Assembly (NCBI RefSeq): GCF_030867145.1 | Contig: NC_134418.1 | Location: 7,994,802 to 8,058,801, forward strand | Reading direction: 5' to 3' | DNA length: 64,000 nt | Source: Opisthocomus hoazin | Lineage: Eukaryota > Chordata > Aves > Opisthocomiformes > Opisthocomidae | In this document: one piece after another, positions 45,401 to 57,300 of the stretch | Layout: the number at the start of each line of letters is the position of its first letter | Position numbering within the stretch: the first letter of the stretch is position 1 | The notes under the pieces: generated by a model | Database searches by the model: none | What the model was told of the DNA's origin: nothing | What the model saw: the letters and a program-made list of their open reading frames with translations, nothing else | Position numbers and translations under genes: made by a program

Positions 45401-47752
45401 GAATTCGATCTAAGTTAGTGAAGACATCAAATATCTTTACGACAAGTGTTTGTGTTAGTCAATGTTACATATCTATCTTTTTGAAGCAAATAGTTGTTCT
45501 TACTGATCAGAATCTTTCACATGCAAAACACTGTAAAAACATTAAGCCACTCTATAGTTATTAGTCTTGCCTCTTTAATCTTGACTTCTCAAATATCAGA
45601 ACACAGTCTTTTTATCTCTTCATCTTCGTAATTCTAGGTTTGTCTGTTTTAATCACTGGGAAATTATGAATCATCTGCTAGAAGTTAGACTAACTTCTAA
45701 TCTAGTTTGGAATCTGCAGTTCGTAAAGATTTGATGCTATTAAGCCAAAGAATATTTAAGAAATACACCTACCAGTTTGCTTCCTGCAAATGCCACAAAT
45801 TTGGTGGAGTTAGACTGTAAACAGATAACATGCTCCCCAGACAGATGGGATGTAAAAGAAAATGTTCCTTGTGGCCCATACAGTTTTGACAATAGAACCT
45901 GTGATTTAGATATTATATATTTTTGGGTATGTACATTACAAATATCAATAAAACAATCAACAACAGTACAATGAATTAGATGTAAAAGTAATCATTTAAT
46001 CTCCTGACATCATTAAATGTATACAAATATATCAGAATTTCAGAATACGATTTCAGAATAGAAATTCAAACTTTTGAGCTCCCCATGAACATTGAAATGT
46101 TACAGATTTCTGCAACGTACAAAAGCCAATGCTCTCTAAAACACTTAAATTTTGAAAACTAAGACCTTGTCTAGGCACAGAAATAAATTGTCCATTGCTG
46201 AAAAAGCTCAGGACCTCCTGGCAACACAGGCAGTTCCTCTGCATGATGGCTACATGCAGCCTCATGGTAATCTTGACTTACGCAGTTTGTCGTCAGCCTT
46301 CCTTTCTACTGCTCAAGTACATTCTGTACCATTTTGCTTCATTAATGAATTCTACTTTTTTTAAAATCTAACCTGTTTTCTCACTTGTCACTTACTATTC
46401 TTAATGACACACTTTCCCAAATCTGGTAGTAATGCAATAATTGTCTACACACATCATTATCAGATATGGTCATTTCCATTTGCTTTGATAGAAATCACAA
46501 GATGTGTATACCTTTCAGCATCAAAATATCTAGCTAGCTGGTAGACTAGATTTACTTTTTCCCCAAAAGTGTCTGTTATCTTTAGATAGTGCTGCCTGCC
46601 AGTGCCAAAAGTCAACTCATAAATCCTACAGAAACATCCATAAAGCATATTTACCTCAGCAGAAGGAGTTGTGACAGTCACAAACATTCCCAAACCAGGA
46701 GCAGATTCAAGAAATTCTTGTTTATGTATATCCCAACGTTGTACTTTGTAATTCGCTGAATAAAAACAGATATAAAACTCTGTTAAATAAAACACAGCCT
46801 AATAGTAAACATTTTTATTGCTTTTTTTCAGCAAAAAACATAAATGATTAACATTAAAACAATATATTTATTTCATGTTCTTAGGATTAAAATTGCTCAC
46901 AATTTATAGCAGTGTGAAATGCAATAAATTTTTACTACACTAGAAAATGTTCTAGAATGCTACAAAGACAGTTGATTAACAAGTAGTACTTTCTGATTAC
47001 TCCTAATGCTCTGGCAAGACTAGCATAACAGAAGGCATGCTGAGACCTCCAAAAGCATAAATGTGCTGTATTCAAATTACATTTTTAGGATTTTCTTTCA
47101 TATTTCTCACATTATTTATAAAAAACCCATATTATTTTTTATTATCCTCTTTCAGTTTTACATTTACAGTCTTGTAGATGAACTTAATGCGCTTGTGATA
47201 TCCCAGGTGAACTGGAACTTTAGTACATCTTGCAATGCTTCTTTCCAGACCAGTGTTAAGCAAAAAAGTAACTCTTCCATTCATATGGGGAAAACTGTGT
47301 TACAGAAATTCTGATATGAATGAGTAAATCAGTCAGAATGTATAGAAGCACGTATTGAAGCAGCAATTCCATTGTTGTAGAATTAGAGAACATTCTTTGT
47401 CTAGTTAGTTAAGCACTCTGGAAACCTGCATTTCTTTGTGTGATGGATACACATTATGTGTGAGGACATTATGACTAGCTCTTGCTACAGGGAGTTATTT
47501 TTAGTGCGCCCTCTTCTTATCACCGTGATTTTACCATATTCATCAATCACAGATTTTCCTGTTACAAGCTATCTTTATTATTGCATAGGTTAGATCATCA
47601 TACAACATTGACAGTTACCTACCAATTACCAAAGTGTCACTGGGAACATCTTCGATTATACATTTCTCTTCTCTTTCTCCACTGTGAAAATACAAAGCAA
47701 GCGAAAAAGAAATCCAAAAGTTCGTAAGAAATCCTATTAATTGGCTTTTCAT
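42337..47752 (-). CDS. TMED11: TMED11, p24-family transmembrane cargo receptor (5 coding exons)
   Basis: The CDS is the minus-strand join of 47623-47752, 46655-46755, 45773-45898, 43327-43473 and 42337-42486: 654 bases, 217 residues. Residues 1-21 are a signal peptide. The GOLD domain spans about 22-122, with the conserved cysteine pair C31 and C103 and an N-glycosylation sequon at N107 (NST). A coiled coil follows (about 130-185), then one transmembrane helix (about 186-204) and a short cytosolic tail DFFISKKLV carrying the FF and KKxx-type COPI/COPII signals. p24 proteins cycle between ER and Golgi and help sort cargo. The sequence is closest in pattern to the alpha subfamily (TMED4/TMED9), and its place between RNF212 and SPON2 identifies TMED11. 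The human locus is annotated as a pseudogene. Here every exon and splice site is intact. Confidence 0.94.
43327..43473 (-). CDS. TMED11: TMED11 coding exon 4
   Basis: The exon is 49 codons in phase 0-0. It encodes [11 protein letters not shown] and the coiled-coil segment ending [11 protein letters not shown]. The acceptor is TCTGTTCACAG and the donor AGA|GTACGT. Confidence 0.95.
44560..45030 (-). mobile_element. Ancient degraded CR1-like LINE (TMED11 intron 3)
   Basis: The plus strand contains TTCTTAAGCTAAACAAACCC, ATAGGATGACCAGAAATGTG and TCTGTGTCATCTACATGTTC. In order and spacing these recall the reverse-transcribed 3' half of old CR1 elements read antisense. Divergence is high and the edges are arbitrary. 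Confidence 0.5.
45169..45216. repeat. A-run and AATT-rich low-complexity tract
   Basis: A run of 16 A residues is followed by alternating TTAA/AATT words that form a small imperfect palindrome. It lies in TMED11 intron 3. It may mark the tail of an old insertion or simple slippage. Confidence 0.8.
45773..45898 (-). CDS. TMED11: TMED11 coding exon 3
   Basis: The exon is 42 codons in phase 0-0. It includes [20 protein letters not shown] then STKF, the p24 hallmark with the second GOLD cysteine and the NST sequon. The acceptor is TAAATCACAG and the donor CTG|GTAGGT. Confidence 0.95.
46655..46755 (-). CDS. TMED11: TMED11 coding exon 2
   Basis: The exon completes Ala44 and encodes [14 protein letters not shown] followed by [19 protein letters not shown] of the GOLD beta-sandwich. 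The acceptor is TTTTATTCAG and the donor GAG|GTAAAT, leaving phase 0. Confidence 0.93.
47623..47752 (-). CDS. TMED11: TMED11 coding exon 1
   Basis: The exon encodes [20 protein letters not shown], a signal peptide, then [19 protein letters not shown] and TLVI. The donor ATTG|GTAGGT leaves phase 1. The frame is open upstream to an ATG at 47897-47899. A strong acceptor ending at 47852 (TTTTTTTTCTCTCAG) would remove that ATG, and only the MKSQ start gives a signal peptide at the N-terminus. Confidence 0.92.
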
Positions 47753-50700
47753 TATTTTTACGTATCCCAGTTGCACTGCTTTGGAAGACAACCGTTTACA
47801 AATGTATGTAGCCCTCTGGTCGTTCCTTGTTTGCTGCTTATCAGTGTATTTCTGAGAGAGAAAAAAAACTGTGAGAAAAGGCAGCTGCTTGTTACACATT
47901 TATAAATAACTACAGTATGTTCTGCAAAATGAGATAACATGAAAAACATAACTGGTGAAACCTTTCTTCTTTCCCAGCATCTAGGTTAAAATTTTGTTTA
48001 GTACACATAAAAGAACAGGAAACTGGAAAGGACCTCTCTGGTACTTCAGATCAGTTTCCTAGATTACTGTAAGCAACCACATTGATTATCTGTTTCCATA
48101 AACTTCTCAATTTTCAACTTAAATTAACTTGTTAACATATATTTCCCATTTATTCTGGCTGATTATTCCAGAGCTTCACTCCTCTTTTATTAAGAAATCT
48201 TGTGATTTCCAACCTAAATCATTGGATGTATGTATACATCTGTAGAAAACCAACAGGTATTGCATAAAAGGGCTGAAAAAAAATATGAAGAAGTAAGTCA
48301 AAAGAATCTGAAAAATAAAACAATGTGAAACAATAATGAATGTGATAGAACAGGAAAAAAAATAACAAAATTAAAACTTTGTGAAGAGGATTTTTTTACA
48401 TAAGAATGTCTTTTTCTTAGATACTACCTAATAATTTATCTAAAGAAAGTTATAGTGTAAATGAAACAAGGATTGAGGTTTTTATTTGTACCCTTTGTAC
48501 TGATACAGATCAATCTATATGCCTGATACAGAACTGATCTGAACTCATTTGCCACTCAGCTCTTCCTTGTCCTGTAAACAAGGAGATCACTGAGTCTGAA
48601 AGGTTGGTCTCAATGTGAAGGGATATGTGGTCATTTTCTAGCAGGGAGGACCCAGCAGTGGGATCATTTCCAGTAGGGACGGCCCATCTTTGAGCTCATT
48701 TTCCCCTTCAGAAGCTTGCTACACATTTGTTCAAGGCTCTGTAATCTGCTCACAGACTGTCTCCAAACCTGCCATGTTCCTCAGCAGCACCTGGCATTTG
48801 CAGATGAAATTGTTCAGTGATGTCCTTGAATGTGTCTCTGATGAACCTCTCAGTTCACTTCGCCTTGACTTCAGGACATGGGTATAAGCTACCTCTTCTG
48901 CACATGCAGATGCCATGTATGTGGTACACAGTGTCATAGACAGGGAAAACACCATTTCTTTCCTGGAATTTTACCAGTATTTATTTTGCTTGAAAGGGTG
49001 AAAGTTGGATTTGTTTTTGTTTTTATTTAACTGTCAAATGCTCAGCTGCATAAGTTGCATCCTCAATACTATGCACACACCAAAGGATCACAACTAGCCC
49101 TTTCCTCATATTGTCCAGCACCTCCTCTGAATTTTTATTTTGATTGCCTGATAAAGTGTCCCATTTGCATTCACCATTCCTTGGTTGCACCTATACTAGT
49201 AAATGAAACTATGCTGCTCTTCCTATCCATTTCTGAGCAGCCCTTGTGGGCATCTGCTTTGGCAGGAGATGCATTCTGCTAGCACTAGTAGCCATAGAAT
49301 TGGCTCCATCATAACATAAGAACACATGTTTTCCTAGTGTCAAGGAAGAAGGGTGAACAGACACTTATCTTCAATATCTGTAACTTAGATACCTAAAATT
49401 TCAGGACGGCAACTCTTACTGCATTATTTCACATCTGCAGAAGAAGGACCGATTCATGTTTATTGCCCTCCACTGCATCTGCTATCTATGAAGTTGTCTC
49501 AATAAAAAAAAAGTCTCTGTATAACACTGGCACATGCTAACAACCATCATTGGTTCAATCCATTTCACAGCACGAAATGGCTTCGCAGAAGTTCTAGCAC
49601 AAATATTAGTTCACCTCCAAGAAAATACAACATCCCTATACTCATAAAGAGTTTGTCAGATAAGAAGACTTGATTTCTTAAACATTACTTCTTATTCTTT
49701 GACTCCATATGGTTAAGGATAGAGGGAAACAGATTGCATCTCATGACCGTTTAATCCTTAGGAGTCTCAAGGGTGATATTTGGGCTCCGTTACTACTTCA
49801 GCATGTATCTATCAGAAATAATTTTAGATTATACAGAATCTCATCATAAAATTGGACTCTTAACCCTGCACCATAGGGAGATCTTGACTGACATGAACCC
49901 GCATAAACTGTCATGCCATGCTATACCTGCAAGAAGTGTAGGTCTCTCTGCAGATTGTGACCTACTGAAGCAATCGTCCTTTTAGCTTTTTGTTGACTAC
50001 TTGAGGTTTCCAAAGTTCCATGTTCTGATGGTAGAACACAAGATGTACAAGGGGACACCACTTTATCCTTCGCTCTGCCCAGACCAGTTGGGATAGACAC
50101 ATTACTTCTGTATGTTTGGCTAGCAAATTCTAACACAGTAGGGCTGCTGGACTTCAAACAAGCAAAAAAAGTCAGCCTTCAGATGATCAGGTTGTCATGC
50201 AGCATATTGAGAGCTTTTTTGTCTCAGGCATTCACAGTACCCATAAATTGTCATGGACACAACTTCTGCATACATCCCATTAAACAGAAATTAATTGACT
50301 TCAGATTTGCTGTATTGTTATTTCGTAAGCATGTAAATATTGTCATGGAATAGTCTGAGTTACTTTATTGTGTTGGATCATTCATGACAGATCGCATAGT
50401 CTCAATGTTCTTCAGTTACCTGGGACTGGAAATATTACGAAGAGGACTTTTTTGCCTTCAATACCGTCAGGTACTCACAGATCTTTTGTTTGCCCTCCAG
50501 TTCTGTCCTGTTGAGGACAGTGCTCATTCAGTGATCAGAAAGGCTGGCATACATTTACCCTCCCCTGCTAGAAGTTAGGCACACCTTAGTTTACATGACC
50601 ATGCTTAACTTATTGTAGCTAGGGTATTAGAACTATTTTTCATTTAATCCAAGACTGTCCGTCCCCAAAATGATCTTTAACAGGACGCCCTGTGCCATTT

Positions 50701-53700
50701 GACAATTGCCTGCAACATTTCATAGCAGGCTTCATGGATGAGATTTGGTCAGTTAGAGCTGGCCCACTTATATGGTACACTTATATACTACGGAGTTGGC
50801 CTTCTGACACAGCTTTCTCCACAATTGCAGGAAGGCATATTTACTTAGCAAAATTGAACAGGGCCTCAAACGGCAGTTAGCAAGTTTGTTTCACAGACAC
50901 ACCCTAGGCGTCCATCCCAGACATTTTGGGGTATTTGGTAGAACAAAATGTCTACCCTCTCCTTTAGTTCACCAAAGACTCACACAGCCAACATTTATGC
51001 TATGGTACCAGGGAGAGCTTTTCAGTTCAGTTCAGTTCATAGACCACATCAATCCTTCCTGTATCCTGACTTACCTACAAAAGTACCCTGTTTTTTTCCC
51101 AGTCATTAACCACCAAGGTATTGTATTGGATGTCTGCAGAGAAGCCACAACCCATAGAAAAGTGTAAATATATATACAGTTTCAGCTGGCATTCCTACCT
51201 ACCAGGAGACAATGGGAAGAGCTTTCATGTGTTCACAGCTAACTGTCCTTCAATTGCTTAAGGTATTGGGCAAGTGTTTCTCAGTAATGATCTACTCTGT
51301 TCCACTACAGGAGTTGAATTTGTTGTTCATGATTTTTTGTAGGACCACAGTTTAAGTCTGTGATGACTTTTTTTCTGCTACACTTACCTTTAACCATGTC
51401 TTCCATTCTCCAAGAATATCTGCCAAGGCATCAAAGCTGATTCTTCCTGCAAAATATTCTTGCTAAAAAAATTATGTTTAGAAACCCAAGTTTCCTCCCA
51501 AAGTATTTTTTGAGGTTAGTTTAACCCAGAAATTAATTTACCTGTGTCCTTCCCTATATCTCATGTGTTCAGGACCACAGTATCCTTGCTGCCAGCTATC
51601 TGCAACACTGGATGTAAGGGAAAATGAAGGAAGAGCTTCTCTGTGTTTCTTCGTTGTCCCAAAATTTTTAAGAAAAATCCAAAATTGTGCTGAAAGTAAA
51701 AACTACAAAGGCCTAGCCATACCCGCACAGGGATCACGTTCCTCACTAATTAGTTTAATAAAGATATGTTATGAGAAATGTTCTCCATCATTAGAATACA
51801 CTTCAGTAGAACTCGCTGCATTCACAGTATTGCCAAGAAATGTCTCCATCCCTGGTGTTTGCTAAGTGAATACCTGGAACTAAATATTTATGGACACACA
51901 TTATACAACCACAAGGGCCTCCTTCCAGACTGCCATATCTGCCATGGTTTTCTGAAGTCACTGTTTACCAAAAAAACCATATCCAGGTAACTGGCTGGAT
52001 AGGAAACCTCTGCTTAAAGGAACCTGCAGTGAATATGCATGTATGTAAACACTCCAAAATAGAAAATTTGTTTATCACTACCTGGAGTTTCCCAAAGTGT
52101 GTTGGCCTATTACACATTCACTTCCCTTCCTGCTCCACCTCCCTCTCTCACCCCTTCTCCTTCAGTGACCTTCAGGAGTTTGAGTAAACACTGGGACTGC
52201 TCCACTATCAAATCATGTCTTGTAGGACTGAAATCCTAAATTCAGGTCATGTATACAATTACAGATGCAGATACTGTCCTACTTGACCCAGCCCTTTAGT
52301 TGTTCTGGACACGTGAAGAAGCATAACTCTAGCATTTAGAGAACTTCTGGGAAGGTTCCTCCAAGAATACCTTGTGGTTTATGGGTTTGTTTTTCCTAAT
52401 TCATAATTCAGACTTGCATCTGATTTCTGCCCAAAACCTTTATTGAGTTTCATTTATCACTCGTTGATCAATGAAGTTGAAATTAGCTCCTGTTCTCAGA
52501 GAATATTTAAATACTTACTTCAATATATGCATATGTTTTCTGAGATTGTGATAACTGTGTAACTATGTAGTAAATAAGTTTAACAGAAAACATAAAATGA
52601 GTAATAATTTATACAAAAAGAAGAAAGAAAAAAATTGAGAAGGTGGAGATATTAACTAAACTGAAATATGAAATACTGTAATAACATTATTTCCATTGCA
52701 GAATGGAAACAGGAGAACCTGAAAAAAACAGGTATAATAAAAAGAGTAGGTGAAACAATTGTGAAAAACAGGCAACAGTGGGAATCTGAAGAATGCAAAA
52801 TGTAGAAATTCCTGTACATAGCTCTAACAACTGTGCATTTATCAGCATTTGCAGGGCAAGCTTAGTCTAGTTTCAAGTTTCTTTGGGTCTTTGTAAGGTT
52901 TATCTCCTGGGAAAATACATAGAGAACCTTTTAAATGTTTCAGCCCTACAGAGAATACAATGTGCTCCTTTAAGTACGTGATAAATTTTCTGATATTTGG
53001 CATATTCCAAAAAGAATCTACTCCAGTTCTCCTGTTCAATATCTGTGCTGTATATTTGTAAAATTAGAGTGAGCTATAAAAGTTTTGTGGGCTGACTGTA
53101 AACACATTCTATTGAACAGTATTATTCCAAGTTTCTTTCCCTAGTTGGTAGCCACAAGTCTTTGTGAACCATATGTTACTTTTGTTTTATAACAGCTAGT
53201 TTAGCATTAAAACTTGCAGTTGGGAAAAGTTTCCAACATACCGTGTTTTGTTATATCTGGGTATACCTCAATTTTAGATAATTTTAATATATTGGTAAGT
53301 TTTCTCTGTAAAAAGAACAGGATGACACAAATAGCAGCAAACACATTTAAGGAAACATGAACACATTTACTGCACATGTAAAGACAATAATACCATTTAT
53401 GTTGTGGTCGACAGTGTCAACTTTGAGATAGTTGTCTCATGAGGGACACACACCAACAGTGATTCAGTTCTTAAATCTCAGCTAACACTTTTAATTAAGT
53501 TCAGAGGTTTTCTACTAGTATCCACGCTTCTGAATTTTTCTGGTAATTTTGTGGGCCGAGTGTCCTCATGACAGATATTCTTCTCACTTTTAAGAAAAAA
53601 AGAAAGAGACATTTTTGTGTGTTTATAAGTCTCAAGACAAGTTTACTCAGTTATAGTATTCTCTTAATGACGTGGCAAACAACTGGTCACTGATTTATTT

Positions 53701-54194
53701 AAGTAGTTTCTGAAGAAATGCTAGTTAAACGTGTTTAGGAAGACAACAAAAAACCCAATAAATTATAAAAACATAATTTAGAGAAAAAATTCATTTCTAG
53801 GTATAAATAACTGCAGATCAGCAAATTACAGTATTTAAGGATGTTATTAGTTTAGGTTTTGTGATTGAAAGATTTTTACGTGTGAACTATAGTTTTTCCA
53901 AATGTCTTCTTTTCTGCCACTAGAGGGTACTCCAAGAACTTACAGTATATTTATAACAAGGATTTATATGGGGTTTTTTGGTCTGTAAACGATCAAGTAC
54001 TGTTGTCATACTAAACCTTAGGCATTTAACCCCCCAAAATACTGATATTAAACAACAACTTTCAAAACCAGTCTAATATACCTTTTTAGGAAAATAGTGC
54101 AGCATACCCCAATTAAAAGGAACATTGACTGACATGTAGTTTAGATTTAGTTAAACTTATCCTACTTATAAATTATCTAAATTACTATCTTTTC
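47753..54194. other. TMED11 5' flank and spacer to SPON2
   Basis: The TMED11 5' UTR probably occupies 47753-47851, bounded by the strong acceptor above it. An upstream non-coding exon must then exist but was not identified. The remaining 6 kb has frames up to about 100 codons with no domain or family resemblance. It contains one decayed CR1 tail and possibly the SPON2 3' UTR in its upper part. An alternative SPON2 poly(A) signal is the AATAAA at 53694-53699. Confidence 0.5.
48010..48225 (-). mobile_element. Decayed CR1 LINE 3' region
   Basis: On the plus strand, AACTGGAAAGGACCTCTCTG is followed at the proper distance by ATTATTCCAGAGCTTCACTC and TTGTGATTTCCAACCTAAAT. This is the order of the CR1 3' coding end (compare copy A at 20770-20990). 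The sequence is well diverged, so the insertion is old. Confidence 0.72.
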
Positions 54195-54200
54195 TTTATT
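54195..54200 (-). terminator. SPON2: AATAAA hexamer abutting the SPON2 stop codon
   Basis: The minus strand reads TGA-AATAAA-GAAAAG: the hexamer begins in the base after the stop. If used, the 3' UTR would be only about 20-35 bases. Another AATAAA about 500 bases downstream (53694-53699) would give a more normal 3' UTR. Confidence 0.4.
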
Positions 54201-54379
54201 TCAGACACAATTCTCTGGTTCACATCCTGTTTCTTCATCCAGATTTGGACACGGCATTCCATTATTGGCAGGCTGAAGAAGTACGAAACGAGTTCTGATC
54301 TTGGTCCCTGTTTTTCTGCAAGCACCTCTACAAAGACCCCAGGAAGACCACTGTGAAACCTCGCAGTCCAGTGGTGTTT
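54201..54379 (-). CDS. SPON2: SPON2 coding exon 5 (thrombospondin repeat)
   Basis: The exon completes Glu272 and encodes [20 protein letters not shown] through [18 protein letters not shown] and EPENCV, then TGA. The acceptor is GTACATTGCAG. It carries the whole TSR in one exon. Confidence 0.97.
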
Positions 54380-57300
54380 CTGCAATGTACACAACGAAAA
54401 GGTAACTTTACATAAATTTGTGCTTAAGGCAAATACATAGTTGGCAAAGCATAAAGGAAAGATGATCAAATAGTGTCCTCTCTTATACAGAAATACATGT
54501 GATATTAATGAAATCCATATGTTGTCTCATAAATAAAAAAGTCTGTTTTCAGCTCCTAAGCTCATCAACACTGGTATCATTGTTATTATTATTGCAGTCT
54601 AGATACTCTCTCAGGTATTATATCGGTAGTACAGCATACTATCTATTGAATTTAAAATACAGAATTCCTAAAGAGAAAACTATGTGGAAAATAATTGTAT
54701 TCAAAGGATTGCATTAGAAAAACATATAATGACAATTTTAGAACTCTTTTACCTTTGCATGGCTTACTAAAAACACTGGGTTTAAAGCTTTTCTCTGGTT
54801 TATTTAAGTATAGTTATATTTCTTTGAAGATAGATACTGTTCCTATAGTTGTTCATGCAGAACTCCATGTAACTTCTGTTCCAACTTGCTTCAGAGATAA
54901 AGACCCTTTTTTCAATTGTTACATCATCTTGCTATTTTTTTGGTGTGTACACTACAGTTCCTTTTGCCATTAAAGATATTCTGTCACTAGAAGCTTTTTA
55001 ATACTAAAAGGGTTTTCAATATAGTTTTAATTTACTCACAGAAGTTAGAAACTCTAATGTAGTTTTTATAAAGCAGGCTTCCATTGCAAGTATCTCTCTT
55101 AATTGGTGACTATTCCTCAGCAGGTTAAATAAAAATACTACTTGTCACAGGAAATTGCATCAAAACTATGTATTGCAGGATTTTTGGGTAAAATATGCAA
55201 AAAACAGCTTTAAATGACATAGTAAATGTGCAATCTCTGGTATAAATTTCTGGTAATTACAGTGGAACTCACCACTTCTGTTGTTATCACTCATTCCCAA
55301 CTTTCTAGAGGGAATGAAGGACACAGTTTGATCTCTGGTACTTCTATCTGTCTTTTAGATTCTGAAATATGTTTTTAAATAGACTGATTTACTGATTAAT
55401 GTACAATAAAGTGGGGATATATGATTCAAAATGATTTTTGAAACGCTATAATTTAAATGCTTTATTTTAAGTTTGTATCCTAAAGAGGGCCACATGTTCC
55501 TTTCGAATATTGTGGGAAAGGCATACAAAAATGAGATATGTAGCACTCACTTTGAATATGGCTTTTTTACTAATAGAAATACATTAAAACACTATAAATT
55601 GAGAAAAAATGCATTATGGAAGTATAAATCATGCATTATTGTCTGAGCAGGGAATGAGTGTTATTTTAGTGATTGTGAGGTGACTTCAGCACAGAGTCAG
55701 AATCATGCAATCTTCAGACATTGTGAAGAAGCTCTTGGAACGTGGCAGCTCTGCTAGGAATACACTGGGGATTTAGCCTATTGCTGTCTCTCAAATAGTA
55801 TTTAGGATGAGTCTTATTTTAGGATTAGTATTTATTTTAGGATTAGTATTTAGGATGAGTCTAGTCTTATTCTTAACCCTTCCTCTTACACTTTGTAAAA
55901 ATCCACTAGAATAGTGTAAAGACAAAATCTCAGTGGACACTGTCCAACTGCTATCTTTCCCTTAGAGCAGTTATTATGTTAATGATGTGTTTGTTAATTT
56001 GGAGATTTGTAAATTACCCCTAAGACGGACTTGAGTCAGTAGTTTGCGTGTCTTCCTACCTAAACAAGGTTACCAGCTAATACTTTTAAGAAAAGAAAAA
56101 TGAGAGAGAACGTTATTTTTGTTGTCAGGATGTATGTTTCTGTCACATATACATCCAAATGAATTGAATTATTTCAACTCTTGTTGCACATAACTATAAA
56201 GCCCTCTGACCCAGAAACAGACAATGATAATAGTTCTTTTGCTCCATCAGCAGGTAAAAACTTGAGGATGAATATTTACTTCAAAGTTGCAAAGAATTTG
56301 GGAACTCTGATTCTGATCAAGTGTTGTTTATTTCTCATAGAAGTCACTGATCTATACTGATACTAAGGCTTAAGTGACCCTTACTGTGGATATAACTCAA
56401 AGCTTTGAACCATATTTCAAATATACAATCATTTCCTTATTCTTTCATGGATTCTCCTTTATGTTATTTGGCTCATTTTACTTCCCATGTGTGAGTCTGG
56501 AAAATATTCCTGTGTGGCTAGGAGAATATTCTGCCTAATCACCTATTTCATTCACATCACCTGCCAGATTTCCACATATTTTCTGAGAGAATGGAAATAG
56601 CAGAATTCAGCATATCAAAGTACTAATCACTTACCTGAGACAGAGTCTATTATTTCATTGCTTTTAGCTTGGAGATTAAGATAAGGTGCAGGAAGACCCA
56701 GCTGGTTTTTCTTTAATTTCACCATTGTTACTTGAGCAATAGGTGGCAAAATTTTGAGCTTTGGATAATAAAACGAGTTTGCTGGGTGACTGGGAGAGGA
56801 ACAAGTAATCTGTGAAATAAAAGGGGGAACCTTAAAGAAACTATATCATATTTATAAGAAGATCACTGTAAAATCACATTTACACATCGTGCTAATACTT
56901 TTGGGGAAGTGAAGTGCATATAACAAGTTTCTGTGAACTTCAGTTCACACAGCTGCTGCTGGTAAGCCTAGAATTTTTATGCATAATGCTATGAGACCGG
57001 GTACAATGAATTGTGCCAACCTTTGGATAGACGACTGCGGTGGAAGGTACTGAAAACAGAGTAATGTATGGAACGGTTTAATGGAAAGAAGTGGGTGTTA
57101 CTACAAGGAAGAATACAAGAGCATTAAATAATAATATTAGGTATGCTATAGCAGCTGTCTTACTGATATAGGAGGCCAAATGTATTGTTTTCCAGCTTCT
57201 CTGTTCCTTTTTTCATTAATCATTAGCACAGCATTTGGCTCTAGAAAAACTAATCTTAAACAAAAGGATTAACTGAACGCTTCTAGTATTCAAAACATTT

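Noticed and set aside
42337-47752. Identification as TMED4 or TMED9
   Set aside because: The sequence differs at many conserved positions, and the position between RNF212 and SPON2 is that of TMED11.
54185-54469. 94-codon minus frame over SPON2 exon 5
   Set aside because: It reads part of the true exon in the wrong frame plus intron. The real frame is the one with [10 protein letters not shown].
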